Assembly: GCA_023525975.1 (NCBI GenBank)
Contig: CM042029.1
Coordinates: 84,364,849-84,428,848, forward strand
Reading direction: 5' to 3'
Source: Smallanthus sonchifolius
Taxonomy: Eukaryota > Streptophyta > Magnoliopsida > Asterales > Asteraceae
DNA length: 64,000 bases
Part shown: positions 1-10,627 of the stretch, piece by piece
How the letters are laid out: each line of letters begins with the position of its first letter
How positions within the stretch are numbered: position 1 is the stretch's first letter
Notes under the pieces: generated by a model
What the model was told of the DNA's origin: nothing
Databases searched by the model: none
Seen by the model: the letters and a program-made list of their open reading frames with translations, nothing else
Translations under genes and position numbers: made by a program

Positions 1-210
1 CTTTTGGAGAATTTAGTGAATAATTTCTCCTTTCAGTGAGCCTCAAGGATTTCACGTAGATGACAAGCATGGTTATCCTCGCTACGCAAATAAATAATGA
101 TGTCATCGATAAAATGATGACGGAACGATCTAGGAATGGTGTACACACCCGGTTCGAAAGATCTATGAAAGCCGCGGACGTGTTGGTTAGACCGAAAGGC
201 ATTACCGGTT
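1..210 (-). pseudogene. Ty3/gypsy reverse transcriptase fragment
   Basis: Read on the minus strand, this edge encodes the palm part of a gypsy reverse transcriptase: a degenerate MPFGLTN-like segment in one frame, then the FIDDI catalytic motif, HLREILEAH, an in-frame stop and KEKLFTKFSK. At least one frameshift separates the MPFGLTN part from the FIDDI part. It is therefore a dead piece of a gypsy pol whose remainder lies outside the window to the left. No LTR is visible on the inner side. Confidence 0.8.
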
Positions 211-513
211 CATAAGATGTGTAATTTAAAATAGAAAAAAATAGCTGAGGGAGCACACGAAAGAATTCGAACAGACAACCCAAGCCAATGTAGTATGTAT
301 GTTATTGTTTGTTATAATAATTAAAATAGAAAAGGAGGCTGAATGTTAAGAGGATTTTGTATAACTATTTCATTATTATTTATATAAAAAAAACTTCCCT
401 CAATTAAACTATAATTCCTTTTTATTGACCATAACAAGGAAATAACATTGATCCATTTAACCCTGAATAAATTATTTTACTTTCGACAACAAATGCAAGT
501 TCTAACAAAGCAA
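211..513. other. Spacer without recognised gene
   Basis: AT-rich sequence between the gypsy fragment and the first cysteine-rich peptide gene. It would contain the 3' UTR of that minus-strand gene. No open frame, repeat or RNA gene is convincing here. Confidence 0.5.
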
Positions 514-1090
514 CTAAGAACCATATTTAGGGCCACACGGACGGCATATGCACGCGCCATCGTCACAATAAGATTCCTTATTACGACACCAATAGTTTTT
601 GCAAATCTTGTCATCATGGCAATGCCATAACAAGGATCTTCGTTTAAATGGTACATTTGGTTGCGGCATCGGCAGGATTCCAGGATGACAAAGGCAGTTG
701 CCATTGATAGTGTCACATAAAGCATCTTCTGTTCCACAAAACTTGGTACAATAATCAGGATTCGGGACACTTGGAGGGCTTGGCGTTGGCGATGGTGACT
801 GCGGCCGGTATGTCGACCATGCTACTAAAAGAGACAATAACACATCATAAATTAAATATGAAAATAAAAAAAATTCGTTTACCATTGGGGTTGGTGGCCC
901 AGTGACAAAGACAAAACCTTTTAAACCACCTAAGGTTCAGGGTTCAAGTCCCACTAAAGAAATTTGACGTAAAAAAAAGAGAAGCATTTACATTTTTAAG
1001 GATAAAAAATGGAAGATAAAGAGAGAGTTGCATGCCTGGGGCAAATAAGAAGATGGTTACAAGAGCAATCTTGAAGGGATGATACTCCAT
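514..1090 (-). CDS. Secreted 12-cysteine peptide (copy 1), two exons
   Basis: The model joins 1036-1090 (exon 1, 55 nt) to 514-821 (exon 2, 308 nt), giving 120 residues. Exon 1 begins MEYHPFKIALV, a hydrophobic signal peptide. Exon 2 carries a Pro/Ser-rich spacer and then 12 cysteines spaced C-x3-C-x6-C-x6-C-x-C, about 22 residues, then C-x5-C-x4-C-x6-C-x4-C-x-C-x2-C. The two halves look like a duplicated small disulfide module. The junction is phase 1 and appears to use a GC donor (CCAG|GC) with acceptor TAG. No GT donor gives an open join, and copy 3 has the same junction position. The frame is open throughout. It resembles defensin-like or other cysteine-rich secreted plant peptides in general form, but I do not recognise the family. 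A tRNA-like SINE sits in the intron. Confidence 0.72.
883..979 (+). mobile_element. Short tRNA-derived SINE-like insertion
   Basis: About 97 bp inside the intron of peptide copy 1. It has an A-box-like TGGCCCAGTGAC, a B-box GGTTCAAGTCC and an A-rich tail. The same intron in the duplicate unit (near 5560) lacks it, so it arrived after the duplication. No clean target duplication was found. Confidence 0.5.
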
Positions 1091-1775
1091 GGAGATCTTT
1101 AGTTTTTGGGTGGTAGAAAAGATTAAGTTCTGGTTTATATTTATATTCAAGTTAACAAATATAAATTCAATGGATTTAATTACCATTGGAGATGAAACGC
1201 ACCATTTTGTGCAAAAATGTTTGGTATTGAAACTTTTAATTGAAATAAATGAAAGGTATAATAGCAAAGCCAATATTAATGCACTAACTTCTAGATTATA
1301 TTTTGTTTTCATATTAAAAATGGAGTTTTTTTAGAGGAAAAAAAACTTGCTAACACCATGGAGCCAATATTTACCCCTTTTAAAGTCTAACATCAACTTT
1401 TAAATTTATTAATTAAAAGTCTTCTTTCTGTAAGACATATCTTGCTATTTTCTATTATCTATAAAAATCAATATGATTATGAATGGTAATTTAATCCATT
1501 AAACACTTGTCAAGTGTCTTAGCCCTTAGGGTGGACCGGGTGGGACTCAGGTTGGGTCTCGGCTTAGATAGGGTAAGAGGTAACACCACCGCAAGCAACT
1601 TGGGCTGGGGCTCGGGTTTAAATGACGGTTTCGTGAAGCCAGGGAATGGAGAACAAAAATAGTTGTTGGGGAATGGAATGTTATTTTTTTAACATTTTAA
1701 ATTTCAACCTTTTGCTACACAGTTTTTGTACCAAAAATACTATCCTCTACTACTCTAGTATTCTACTATACTCAA

Positions 1776-2160
1776 ATGGATTCAAGGAAACAACCATCCT
1801 CCACCCAAAGAGCATATAGGCCAAAACTCCGTTATGGAGAAAGTGAACCGACTTCACCCCAATCATTTCAGTATCCCCAATCGGGTCAAAGTGGACCGAC
1901 TCCTCACCAATCGTTTCAATATCCTCAATTCTACCAATGTCCTCCAACCCAGTTGTCCATACACCATGTCATTCTGTACTTTTAAAAAACAAAAGACCAC
2001 CGTTTCCATACTATCAAAATCTATCATTTCGTCACCCAACCCAACCCGTTCCACAAACCGAAGAACAACTATATGAGGTTTAACAAGATAAGGTGAATGA
2101 AGATGAGAAATAACAACAATACAAGGTGGAAGATGAAGAACAATATGCGACTCGTAAGCG
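1776..2160 (+). pseudogene. Myb/SANT-like gene fragment (copy in unit 1)
   Basis: The frame beginning MDSRKQPSSTQRAYRP encodes Q/P-rich repeats (SFQYPQ repeated) and breaks near 1985. Acidic sequence resembling QQYEVEEEEQ follows in a different frame to about 2150. The better preserved copy at 8799-9356 shows the start of a Myb/SANT-like domain. Family: plant proteins of this layout are often named Myb/SANT-like, PIF/Harbinger ORF1-like or GST-T3-like. Here it is truncated and out of frame. Confidence 0.5.
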
Positions 2161-2209
2161 CAAGTCAAGAAAAGCTGGATCAAATGGGAAAAAAAAAGAA
2201 ACGAAAAAA

Positions 2210-2291
2210 CATGAAGGGCAGGATTCGAACCTGTGCGGGCAGAGCCAACATGATTTCTAGTCATGCCCGATAACCACTCCGGCACGTCCAC
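2210..2291 (-). tRNA. tRNA-Ser(AGA)-like, acceptor stem damaged
   Basis: 82 nt on the minus strand starting GTGGACGTGCCGGAGTGG. The five-pair anticodon stem and loop CTAGAAA give anticodon AGA (serine). The B-box GGTTCGAATCC is intact. The 3' acceptor strand CCTTCAT has a C-C mismatch and two G-U pairs against GTGGACG, so it is probably a decaying copy. A second copy at 9827-9908 has the opposite damage. Confidence 0.75.
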
Positions 2292-2470
2292 GTTGTTGCT
2301 GCTTTTTAAAAGGACGGATACAAGATCCAAATACGTTGAACAATTTGTCAAAGAAGATATATTACAAAAAAAAAAAACCTTTAACATCGATTTAAAAGAA
2401 TTTTGTTTTGGGTAAGCAAACTAACTTTAGTAAAGTAATAACCTTATTTATTTTCGATAAAATGGTTTAA

Positions 2471-3800
2471 GATATCATCAATTATTATAATTATTCAAGT
2501 ATCTGATTTGAGTCATCAAGTATAACATAAACATCCAAATTGAGAAGGATCGTCGCAAATCAATTAAAATTTGAAGTTCTGAAGTTTGATTTTCATACTT
2601 ATGTTTTTTTACTCAGATATAATTTAAACGGGTTAAGATGATAATTTAAAATGGTTTAAGATATCATCAATTATAAATATTTAAATACAAACTGAAATAG
2701 TTGTATGTATTTAACGTATTTCATTTTCATGTAGGTTATTAAGATGTACTTTCACAGTTTGACCCAATTAAAACCAAAATTTTCTACTAATTGGTTAAGA
2801 TGTCACCAGGTGAACACTTCATGACGTGTTTAGATCGATCCTTGATTGAGAATTGTTGGAAGTATTGCAAACTTCGTATAAAATTATGATTCACTAATTT
2901 GGTTGTTTTATGTGCGATGGTTAAAATGGAATTTGAAGCTAAGGTGCCTTGAGCTGGAGGTGTCTAAAGTTGAGGGACTAAATTTGTGTAGCGGTAAGGC
3001 TCAAGGACTGGATATGTTAAGTCTTGAAAATTTCTGCCCATATATTTAAAAGTGACTCTCACTCTTGGTCAAGCTCAACCTCTAGGGTTTTTTTATCCTT
3101 CATCTTTGATTGCGCATACTTCTGCATAGCAATCGTCTTCTTCGTCTATATTTTCAGTCTTGTGTACTGAAGTTCTTTTGGTTATTGTTCTAGATACAGG
3201 TTTGTGTTAACCGTATCAAGTTAGTGTTCATAACTAAACAATTCGTCATTTTTAGTGAAGTGTTTTAGGTTTCTGCATGTCTTTGACATGTTTCACTTCT
3301 ATTCTCTAGTAATCTCAGAAAAGTTGACAAGAATATATATCCTTACATGAATACAACTATACGAGACAACTAATTAACTCATTCTACCAAGATCTAGGCT
3401 CCTAACTCAAAAATACTACAACACGGGTGGATGGTCTAAGATGTAAAATAAAAACTCTAATTATAACACATCATAGAAAATGAAATAAACTTCCAAATTC
3501 AAGTATGTGATTTGAGTGCATATAAAGTATATAAACATCCAAATTGAGAAAGATCGTCACAAATCAATAAAAATTTGATGTTCTGAAGTTTGTTTTCATA
3601 CTTATACTTTTTTTACTCGGTTATAATTTAAACGGGTTAACGAGGTATATATAGTATGACAAGTCAATTAAACCTGATACAAAAACTTAAATACGCTAGT
3701 CTTTCAACCCTGACTCAAACATGTTTAGCCTCAATCCAAAGTTGTTAAATTAAAGTTGGATTACTATCATATTAGAAATTACAATCTCTACATACTTCCA
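2471..3800. other. AT-rich spacer, no gene seen
   Basis: Contains internal near-repeats (for example the region at 2480-2650 resembles 3480-3650, with shared phrases around ATCCAAATTGAGAA) but no open frame with recognisable coding content. The stretch around 3050-3330 has transcript-like C/T-rich sequence of unknown nature. Confidence 0.4.
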
Positions 3801-3802
3801 CA

Positions 3803-4070
3803 ATGAGAGAGGATGGATGGGTTTTTGGTAAAGGGACAAGACATCAAGTTGAGATGGCCAACATACTTTCACAATCTTTTTTTAGATTTGTTTTTAATAC
3901 AAGCAGGCCTAAACAAGAAGACATCGAGGACCGTACAAACCAAGGTCAACAACGAAACAATCGATACTGTCGGCATATTACACAGGAAGAGGTGAGGAGA
4001 GCCTTTAGGAAGACGGGGAGGGCTTAGGTAGTTGGATGGGACGACATACCTATTGAGGTATGGAAGTAAT
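3803..4070 (+). pseudogene. LINE (RTE-like) reverse transcriptase N-terminal fragment
   Basis: Overlapping frames give DIKLRWPTYFHNLF and then EEVRRAFRKTGRA followed by a stop, VVGWDDIPIEVWK. This matches the typical pre-RT segment of plant LINE ORF2 proteins (an RW.EYF.LFN block, then EEV..AL.K...A.GPD.IPIEVWK). It is frameshifted and ends after the EVWK motif. A parallel fragment lies at 10080-10250 in unit 2. Confidence 0.65.
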
Positions 4071-4429
4071 AAACTTTTGTATTTAAAAAAGTATTATTTT
4101 TATTATATAATATTTTTTGTATTAAAAAATGACCATAATATAGGGTGAAAATGGAGTGACAGATGATGATGAGACGTTTAGATGACGAAAGATATTGGAA
4201 AGTGAAATACGAATATAACTCATCGTGTCATAACCAGTAAATTACATGATGAAGAAACTATAAAACAGATTATGAGAAAGATATATTATTATGTAGTTAT
4301 TATAAAATTAAAAAAATACATTCAAGTATTAATTATATATTTTTGTGGTTGTTGGAAGATCACACAAAAAACAAGTTGCAATGAATCTTTGACATCCATC
4401 ACTTAATTATAAAACTCCAATCAACCAAA

Positions 4430-4864
4430 TTAGAAATCTCTAGGGCTACATGTGTGGCAGATGCAACTACCATCATCACTATAAGAATCAGCACGATGGC
4501 ACCAATACTTTTTGCACATATCATCATCCTGACATTGCGACGACAATGATCTTCGGTTGATACGGAATGGTGGTGTTGTGTTTGTAACTCTCGGCTTACA
4601 GACGCAATTACCATTCTGATCATCACAAAAAGCATTTTCTGTTCCATAAAATGTCTTGCAATAATCGAGGTCCGCTGCGCTTCCTGCCAGTGATTGCATT
4701 GGGAATGATCATGCTATAAAAAGAAGAATAAACATCATTAGCAAATTAATACGAATATTAGAAGAAATAATGGGAGAACAAGCATTTAAAGTTGTCATAT
4801 TTTTGTATGTTTTGAAGATTATGAAGATAGTTAACAGACTAATCCTGAAGGGAAGGTACTCCAT
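4430..4864 (-). pseudogene. Cysteine-rich peptide (copy 2), inactivated
   Basis: Exon 1 starts at 4864 with MEYLPFRISLL, and the exon 2 body is 4430-4713. Four lesions are visible. A deletion next to exon 1 removes the GC donor region seen in copy 3. The codon after the splice junction is TGA where copies 1 and 3 have TGG. The second cysteine is Tyr (KTFYGTE), and the ninth cysteine is Ser (DSYSDDG). The remaining 10 cysteines keep their spacing. It is the unit-1 counterpart of the intact copy at 10628-11090. Confidence 0.8.
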
Positions 4865-5111
4865 AAGGAATGAAGGATTAACCTCTTTTATATTTATAAG
4901 TAATTTGACACATAAACTTCAATGCATTTGCTAATGGAAATGAAATACCTCTATTTAAGAAAATATGTATGTTTTATAATTTTTAATTGCAATTAGTTTG
5001 TGGGTTATAAGTGTAACTTCATTGTTTATACCAGATTAATCACACTTAAAACATGTTTAATGAATATGCTCACACTATATAGGATTAATCCTAAGGGATG
5101 GTGTACTGATA

Positions 5112-5535
5112 AATATTTTAGTTATAAGTCAAATGCCTTATTTTGTATTTTGACTTTTTAACATCTTCAAAATATACCCATACGATCAGAGCGAAATGTC
5201 AAAATGAATACAAAATAGGGTCACGTGTAGCAATAATATGATGAAACGTACACAAAGCACATAATGACACAAAAAGGGGGGATTTTTGTATGTTTGTGTG
5301 CGTGTCATCATATTATTGATACGTCACCCCTTTTGTGTCCTTTTTTGATACTTTTGTTTGAGATCGTACAAGAATATTTTAAGAATTTTAAAAAGTGAGA
5401 TGTATAAAATGGGGTTTTGAATTTTCATAAATACATTTTAAAATTTTTCCCATAAATTAAAGGGTAGAATCTCTTGTAAATGCCAAGGAATTTATCCATG
5501 ACACGTATCGAGTGGTTATACACGAGTACAAGACA
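5112..5535. repeat. Dispersed repeat R1, copy 1
   Basis: Closely matches 16320-16690 plus 17069-17180. The core has inverted arms, TAGCAATAATATGATGA and its near complement, about 60-100 bp apart, with GTCACNNNTTTTGTGTCC-like outer sequence. It sits exactly at the junction between duplication units 1 and 2. Probably a non-autonomous DNA element; no target duplication established. Confidence 0.55.
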
Positions 5536-5625
5536 CAAAAACATCATAAGTTAAATATGAAAATAAAAAATGGTTTACTAAGCATTTGGAGTCTTAAGGA
5601 TAAAAATGAAAGATAAGTTGCATGC

Positions 5626-5680
5626 CTGGGGCAAATAAGAAGATGGTTACAAGAGCAATCTTGAAGGGATGGTACTCCAT
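5626..5680 (-). pseudogene. Orphan signal-peptide exon of a fourth peptide copy
   Basis: Almost identical to exon 1 of copy 1 (MEYHPFKIALVTIF), with the same GC donor at its end. No exon 2 follows: homology with copy 1 ends in the intron at about 5538, where repeat R1 begins. The duplication breakpoint therefore removed the mature-peptide exon. Confidence 0.8.
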
Positions 5681-6167
5681 GGAGATCTTTAGTTTTTGTG
5701 TGGTAGAAAAGATTAAGTTCTGGTCTATATTTATAGTCAAGTTAACAAATAATAAATTTAATGGATATAATTACCATTGGAGATGAAACGCACCATTTTG
5801 TGCAAAAAATGTTTGGTATGAAAACTCTTAATTGAAATAAATGAAAGGTATAATAGCAAAAGCAACATTAATGCACTAACTTCTAGATTATATTTTGTTT
5901 TTATATTAAAACTGGGTTTAATCTAGTGTTTTACACATGATAAAATATTAAAATTATATTGCTAAATATTTTAATAACATTTTTTATACAAATTTGATAT
6001 TGTATTTGTAGCATTTTCATTTTATTATATGTTAAGATTATATGAAAAACATCAGAAAATACATGAAAATTCATTTACAATGTATTAAATTACATGTGAA
6101 ATGAATCGTTACAATGATTATTTACAAATTTGAAAATACTTTATTGTATGTAACAGTTGACGTGTTA

Positions 6168-6345
6168 CTAGTAATTTTTTCATTTTTACCAAAGATTAAT
6201 AACTTGAGTCCATCTCAAGTTTTAACTTTTGATAATGCAACATACAACTGATTATTAATCAACACTGTATCTTTCAATACAAACCTACATTTGTAAGTGA
6301 TTGCCCTAAACTTTTATTCATGGTCATTGCAAAAATACAACAGTT
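6168..6345 (-). pseudogene. Helitron PIF1-like helicase C-terminus, remnant
   Basis: The minus strand encodes, with stops, pieces resembling MTMNKSLGQSLTNVGLY and NQLYVALSKVKT. These correspond to the conserved terminal motifs of Helitron PIF1 helicases (INKSQGQSL, VGLYL, QLYVALSRV). A nonsense codon lies between the two motifs. Its position next to the Helitron 3' hairpin fits the usual element layout. Confidence 0.75.
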
Positions 6346-6955
6346 GTATATTTTTTCCTTTAAAGTTTTAATAAAATTATTTTGTCTGAATATGCTAACC
6401 CAATTATAGGGATAAAATTGTGATGATCAATTTTTGTTTCAAAATTGTCTGAATATGCTAACGTGATTACCTTATGATTTGACCTAAAAACTTTTTACAT
6501 TGCGTAAACCATTTTTTCATCAATATTTATTAATAGTATAACTGCAACACCGACATTTAAAACTAATTTATAGTTTGACAAACCTGATAATGTAAGTTAA
6601 TTTTAAAAATCAGGAGATTATAAACTTTCATTAAAATCATCATTAAAATATTCTGATTAACGGATACTATTTGTAATTGTATGCAGAAAATCTCGCCAAA
6701 CTTTTAATACTAAATCTCTCATTAAAAAATAATAAAAAGACACAAATAAAATTTAAATTTCAACAATATATCATCTTTTAAGTTCAAAATTTAATACTCC
6801 AAATTTTAAAATTTCAATCCTTAATATTTCGACACAATTAAATTTTAAATTCCAAATTTAAATATGAAAAATTTAAAACTAATAAATTAGAATTGAAACT
6901 TGTAAACATGTTTTAAAAAAAATTATCATTTAAAAAAAATAAAGTTTAAAGTATA

Positions 6956-7860
6956 GGGTTAGGTAAAAAGGGTAAGAAGGATTTTAAGCTTGACCTGTCT
7001 CATTTTATTGTTTTTAAAGGGAGGGCATAATGATCAATGTGTAATATACCAGGTCAATGTGTAATACAAAGTCTGATATTACATAATGACCAGACCTGAT
7101 ATTACACAATGAGCATATTACACAATGACCTGACATATTTGAGCGAATTACACAATGAGTTGTAAACGTAAAACACAATGATGAATACATATAACACAAT
7201 GATGAAAAATATTTGACACAATGACCTGACTAATTACACAATGAACTTGTATTACACAATTACCTGACTAATTACACAATGAACTTGTATTACACAATAA
7301 ACTTGTATTACACAATCACCTGACTAATTACACAATGAACTTGTGTTACACAATGACCTGACTAATTACACAATGACCAGACGTGGTATTACACAATGAC
7401 CTGACTAATTACACAATTAGCTGGAAAACGTAAAACATAATGATAAATACATATAACACAATGAACTTATAGTACATAATGAACTTGTATTACACAATGA
7501 AGTTGTATTACACAATGACTTGACTAATTATACAATGAGTTGGAAAATGTAAATTTTTTTTTTCGTTTTTATTTATAACGACACTATATACTCGTTTTAA
7601 AGATAAAAAAAAACGCTCGTTTTTATGGTGTAATTTAAAAAAAAAATAATATCGTATGTAAAAGTTATGAACGTTTAAAAATGAAGGGGGGAACTTGATA
7701 AAAAGTCAACAAAAATGATCAAGACTAAAATACCCTTTCAACAACTTTTTCTTCTCCAATTTAATTTCAACCATTAAATATTTTCTACAATTTGATCTAA
7801 TGGCCCTAAATCCTTCTCACCCTTCTTAGAATTAGAATCCTTTTTACCTGAACCTAATCC
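6956..7860. mobile_element. MULE-type non-autonomous element with internal minisatellite
   Basis: 905 bp flanked by a perfect 10-bp duplication, TTAAAGTATA, at 6946-6955 and 7861-7870. The uninserted equivalent is visible in the related Helitron copy near 22410 (TTAAAATATAACACAC). The ends are imperfect inverted repeats built on GG(A/G)TTAGGT, AAAAAGG and AAGAAGG. Target length and structure suggest the Mutator superfamily. The centre carries a minisatellite. Confidence 0.82.
7020..7550. repeat. Minisatellite, ATTACACAATGA units
   Basis: About 25-30 degenerate copies of an 18-20 bp unit centred on ATTACACAATGA, alternating the endings CCTGACTA and ACTTGT. It has no coding potential. A related arrangement with a different unit occurs at 51410-51690. 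Confidence 0.85.
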
Positions 7861-8798
7861 TTAAAGTATAATACACTTTTAAAAATAAATATTTGCAAGT
7901 TTCTTAATTTTATTAAAAACTAAATATTAAAATTTATGTATCAAAATAAAAATTTATTTATAAATATCAAATTTAATTAAAAAACTACTAATTAAATATT
8001 AGTAAACTTTATTCTAACACATATTTACTTACAATACAAACGCAGTATTTTCAAATATTATATGTAAATATAAAAAATCTTGTTTTTTGATAATAAAATT
8101 TAAAAAAAATATTTTTTAATAATAAAACTTTAAAAACTCATTTTTTTAATTACTTCTTGATTTTTTAAAAATATTAACTTTTGATGATAATTTTAAAAAA
8201 AATGTGAGCAAGTGATAATAATGATGAAAATGTTTATTTATGTAATTTAAAAAAAAAGATAAATATGAAAGTATTAAATTAAGGATATAAATATGATTTT
8301 GGGGGAAAAAGGCTGTAGGATAAAATATGATGATACGAAATAACAAAACTATTTAGTTATTTTTAGAAAAGATATGGAGTTGTTTTGGCCCCTTTTAAAT
8401 TCTACACCAACTTTTAAATATATTAATTGAAGTTTTCTTTCCGTGAGACAGACATATCTTGCTATGTTCTATTATCTATAAAATTAATATGATTATGAAT
8501 GGTAATTTAATCCATTAAACAATTGTCAAAAGTTTCTTAGGGTGGGACTAAGGTTGTGTCTCGGCTTCGATCAGGTAAACAGCGACACCATCGCAAGCAA
8601 CTCGGGTTGGGGCTCGGGTTCAAATGATGATGGTTTCGTGAAGCCGGGGAATGGAGAAAAAAATAGCCATTGAGGAATGGACAGTTAGAAATTTTTTTTA
8701 TTTTTTTAATATTATAAATTTCAACATTTTGCTACACAATTTTAATACCAAAAAAAAAAATACTATCTGCTACTACTCTAGTATTCTACTACACTAAA

Positions 8799-9356
8799 AT
8801 GGATCTAAAGAAACAACGATCCTCCACCCAAAAAGCGTATAGGCTAAAAGTCTCGAAAGTGAACCGACTCCACCCCAATCATTTCAATATCCCCAATCGG
8901 GTCAAAGTGAACCGACTCCTCACCAATCGTTTCGATATCCCCAATTCTACCAACGTCCTCCAATCCAATCATCCATGCCCGTCCAAATTGCACGAGGTCA
9001 TTTTGTACTTCCACAAAACGAAAGACCACCGTTTTCATACTACCAAAATCTATCCTTCCGTAACCCAACCCAACCCAACCCAACCCAACCCAACCCCTTC
9101 CACAAACCGATGAACAACAATATGAGGTTGAGCATGATAAGGTGAATGATGATGAGGAAGAACAACAATACGAGGTGGAAGAAGAAGAACAAAATGCACC
9201 TCGTAAGTATCGGGAGGATCATGAGGAAGTTGCCTTGGCCAAAGCTTGGATTCGTATCTTCGAAAACCCTAAAATCGGAGATCAACAAAAAATCAAATCA
9301 TTTTGGAATCGAGTGCTTAAACAATTTAGAAAGAATCTTGATGGAACCGAATGAAC
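8799..9356 (+). pseudogene. Myb/SANT-like gene fragment (copy in unit 2)
   Basis: Starts MDLKKQRSSTQKAYR, passes through PNP repeats, and after a frame break continues as NDDEEEQQYEVEEEEQ and EVALAKAWIRIFENPKIG, then FWNRVLKQF. The block ALAKAW...FWNRV is typical of the first helix region of plant Myb/SANT-like proteins annotated as PIF/Harbinger ORF1-like or GST-T3-like. The reading frame shifts between the Q/P-rich part and the Myb part, and the domain stops after NLDGTE. A (CCAAC)n run at 9063-9096 sits at the break. Confidence 0.6.
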
Positions 9357-9377
9357 ATTCCACCAACTAAATTCAAA

Positions 9378-9760
9378 ATGTTCTCTTAAGAGTTTGTTAT
9401 TTTCTTTTTCAACCCACAAGATTCTTTTTTCATTTTTAGCAACTTTTTAAAAATAAGACGTTGTTGGCTTTCATTAAATTTTTTTTTTCATTTTCAGCAA
9501 CTTTTTTTAAATTAAGATGCTCTTGGCTTAATGATGTGATGAGGATGCCGATGACGGCGGGGATGACGACGGTGTTGATGATGAGGAGGAGGAGGAGGAG
9601 GACGACGACGGGTGTGATGATACTACTCGCATAGAGTGTGTGTTTTCGTCGGTAAACAAACGTGTTTTTACTTTAGAGAGTGTGTTTTATAGTTAATTTA
9701 TGCATCTAGCCAAAAGACTTCTGCAAAAATCCAAGTCAAATATTATTAGGCCCAAATAGT
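9378..9760. other. Spacer with GAG/GAC microsatellite
   Basis: Contains two near-repeats of a TTTTCAGCAACTTTTT-like segment (about 9430-9520) and a short (GAG)n/(GAC)n run at 9578-9611. No gene seen. Confidence 0.5.
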
Positions 9761-9826
9761 AAGAGAGGAAAGGGAGCCCAACCCAAGTCAGAAAAGCAGG
9801 ATCAAATGGGGAACAAAAAAAAAACA

Positions 9827-9908
9827 CGTGAACGGCAAGATTCCAACCTGAGCGGGCAGAGCCCACATGATTTCTAGTCATGCCCGATAACCACTCCGGC
9901 ACGTCCAC
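9827..9908 (-). tRNA. tRNA-Ser(AGA)-like, B-box damaged
   Basis: 82 nt partner of the copy at 2210-2291. The acceptor stem is fully paired (GTGGACG with CGTTCAC, one G-U) and the anticodon arm is identical (AGA). The T-arm is altered: the B-box reads GGTTGGAATCT rather than GGTTCGAATCC and the T-stem has a mismatch. Reduced Pol III transcription and folding are expected, so it is probably a tRNA pseudogene. Confidence 0.7.
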
Positions 9909-10079
9909 GTTGATGTCTTTTTTGAAATTGACCGGCACAAGATCAAATATGTTACGAAAAAAAAAACTTTAACATCGACCTAAAAGAATTTTGTTTGGGG
10001 TAAGCAAACTAACTTTAGTGAAGTAATAACCTTATCGATTTTCAATAAAGTATAATATAGACATCCAAATTTGAGTACA

Positions 10080-10250
10080 TGAAAGCAAGCCTAACCAAGA
10101 AGACAACAAGAAACGTACAAACAAAGTTCAACAACGTAACAATTGTTACTATCAGCATATCGCATAGAAAGAGGTGAGGAGAGCTTTTAGGAAGATGGGG
10201 AGGACTAAGACAGTTGGACCGGACAACATATCCATTAAGGTATGGAAGTA
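10080..10250 (+). pseudogene. LINE fragment (copy in unit 2)
   Basis: Duplicate of 3890-4070. Decayed frames give KEVRRAFRKMGR and GPDNISIKVWK-like text, matching the segment of plant RTE-type LINE ORF2 just upstream of the RT core. Truncated at the same point as its partner, so the fragment predates the duplication. Confidence 0.6.
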
Positions 10251-10627
10251 ATAAACTTTTGTATTTTAAAAAAATATTATATTTATTATATAATACTGTT
10301 ATATTAAAATTTTTGAAAAAAAGTGATAAATGACCATAGGTGAAAATAGAGTGATGGATGGTGAAGAGGCACTTAGGTGACGAAAGATACTGGAAAGTGA
10401 AATACGGCTATAACTCGTGGTCTTATAACCAGTTAATTACATGATGAAGAAATTATAAAATACATTATGAGAAAAATATATTATTATGTAGTTATTATAA
10501 AATTAAAAAACTACATTCAAGTAAGTATTAATTATATAATTTTGTGGTGGTTGAAGATCACACAAAAAGCAAGTTACATTGAATCTTTGAATTTCAACAC
10601 TTAGTTATAAAACTCCAATCAAGCAAA

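Larger units (their letters stand above)
842..5110. repeat. Segmental duplication, unit 1
   Basis: Collinear with unit 2 at about 5538-11300. Matching blocks in order: 842-1320 with 5538-5920; 1375-1670 with 8375-8660; 1730-2160 with 8755-9200; 2140-2470 with 9760-10060; 3880-4400 with 10080-10600; 4400-5100 with 10560-11300. The blocks include peptide genes, a Myb-like fragment, a tRNA-Ser-like gene and a LINE fragment, so the duplication copied a whole neighbourhood. Boundaries are approximate and judged by eye. Confidence 0.8.
5928..8350 (-). mobile_element. Helitron-derived element (minus orientation)
   Basis: Inserted in duplication unit 2 and absent from unit 1. Read on the minus strand, the low-coordinate end is a hairpin (GTGTAAAACAC) followed by CTAG, as at Helitron 3' ends. 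A PIF1-type helicase remnant lies just inside. The body matches a second decayed copy at about 21590-22760. A MULE-type element (6956-7860) is nested within. The 5' end near 8350 is approximate. Confidence 0.7.

Noticed and set aside
477..770. Open frame antisense or out of frame to the peptide gene
   Set aside because: Overlaps exon 2 of the cysteine-rich gene in another frame and lacks its conserved spacing; the same shadow occurs over the paralogues.
7020..7550. CRISPR-like repeat array
   Set aside because: The repeats are short, contiguous and degenerate without unique spacers, and this is plant DNA; it is a minisatellite within a transposon.
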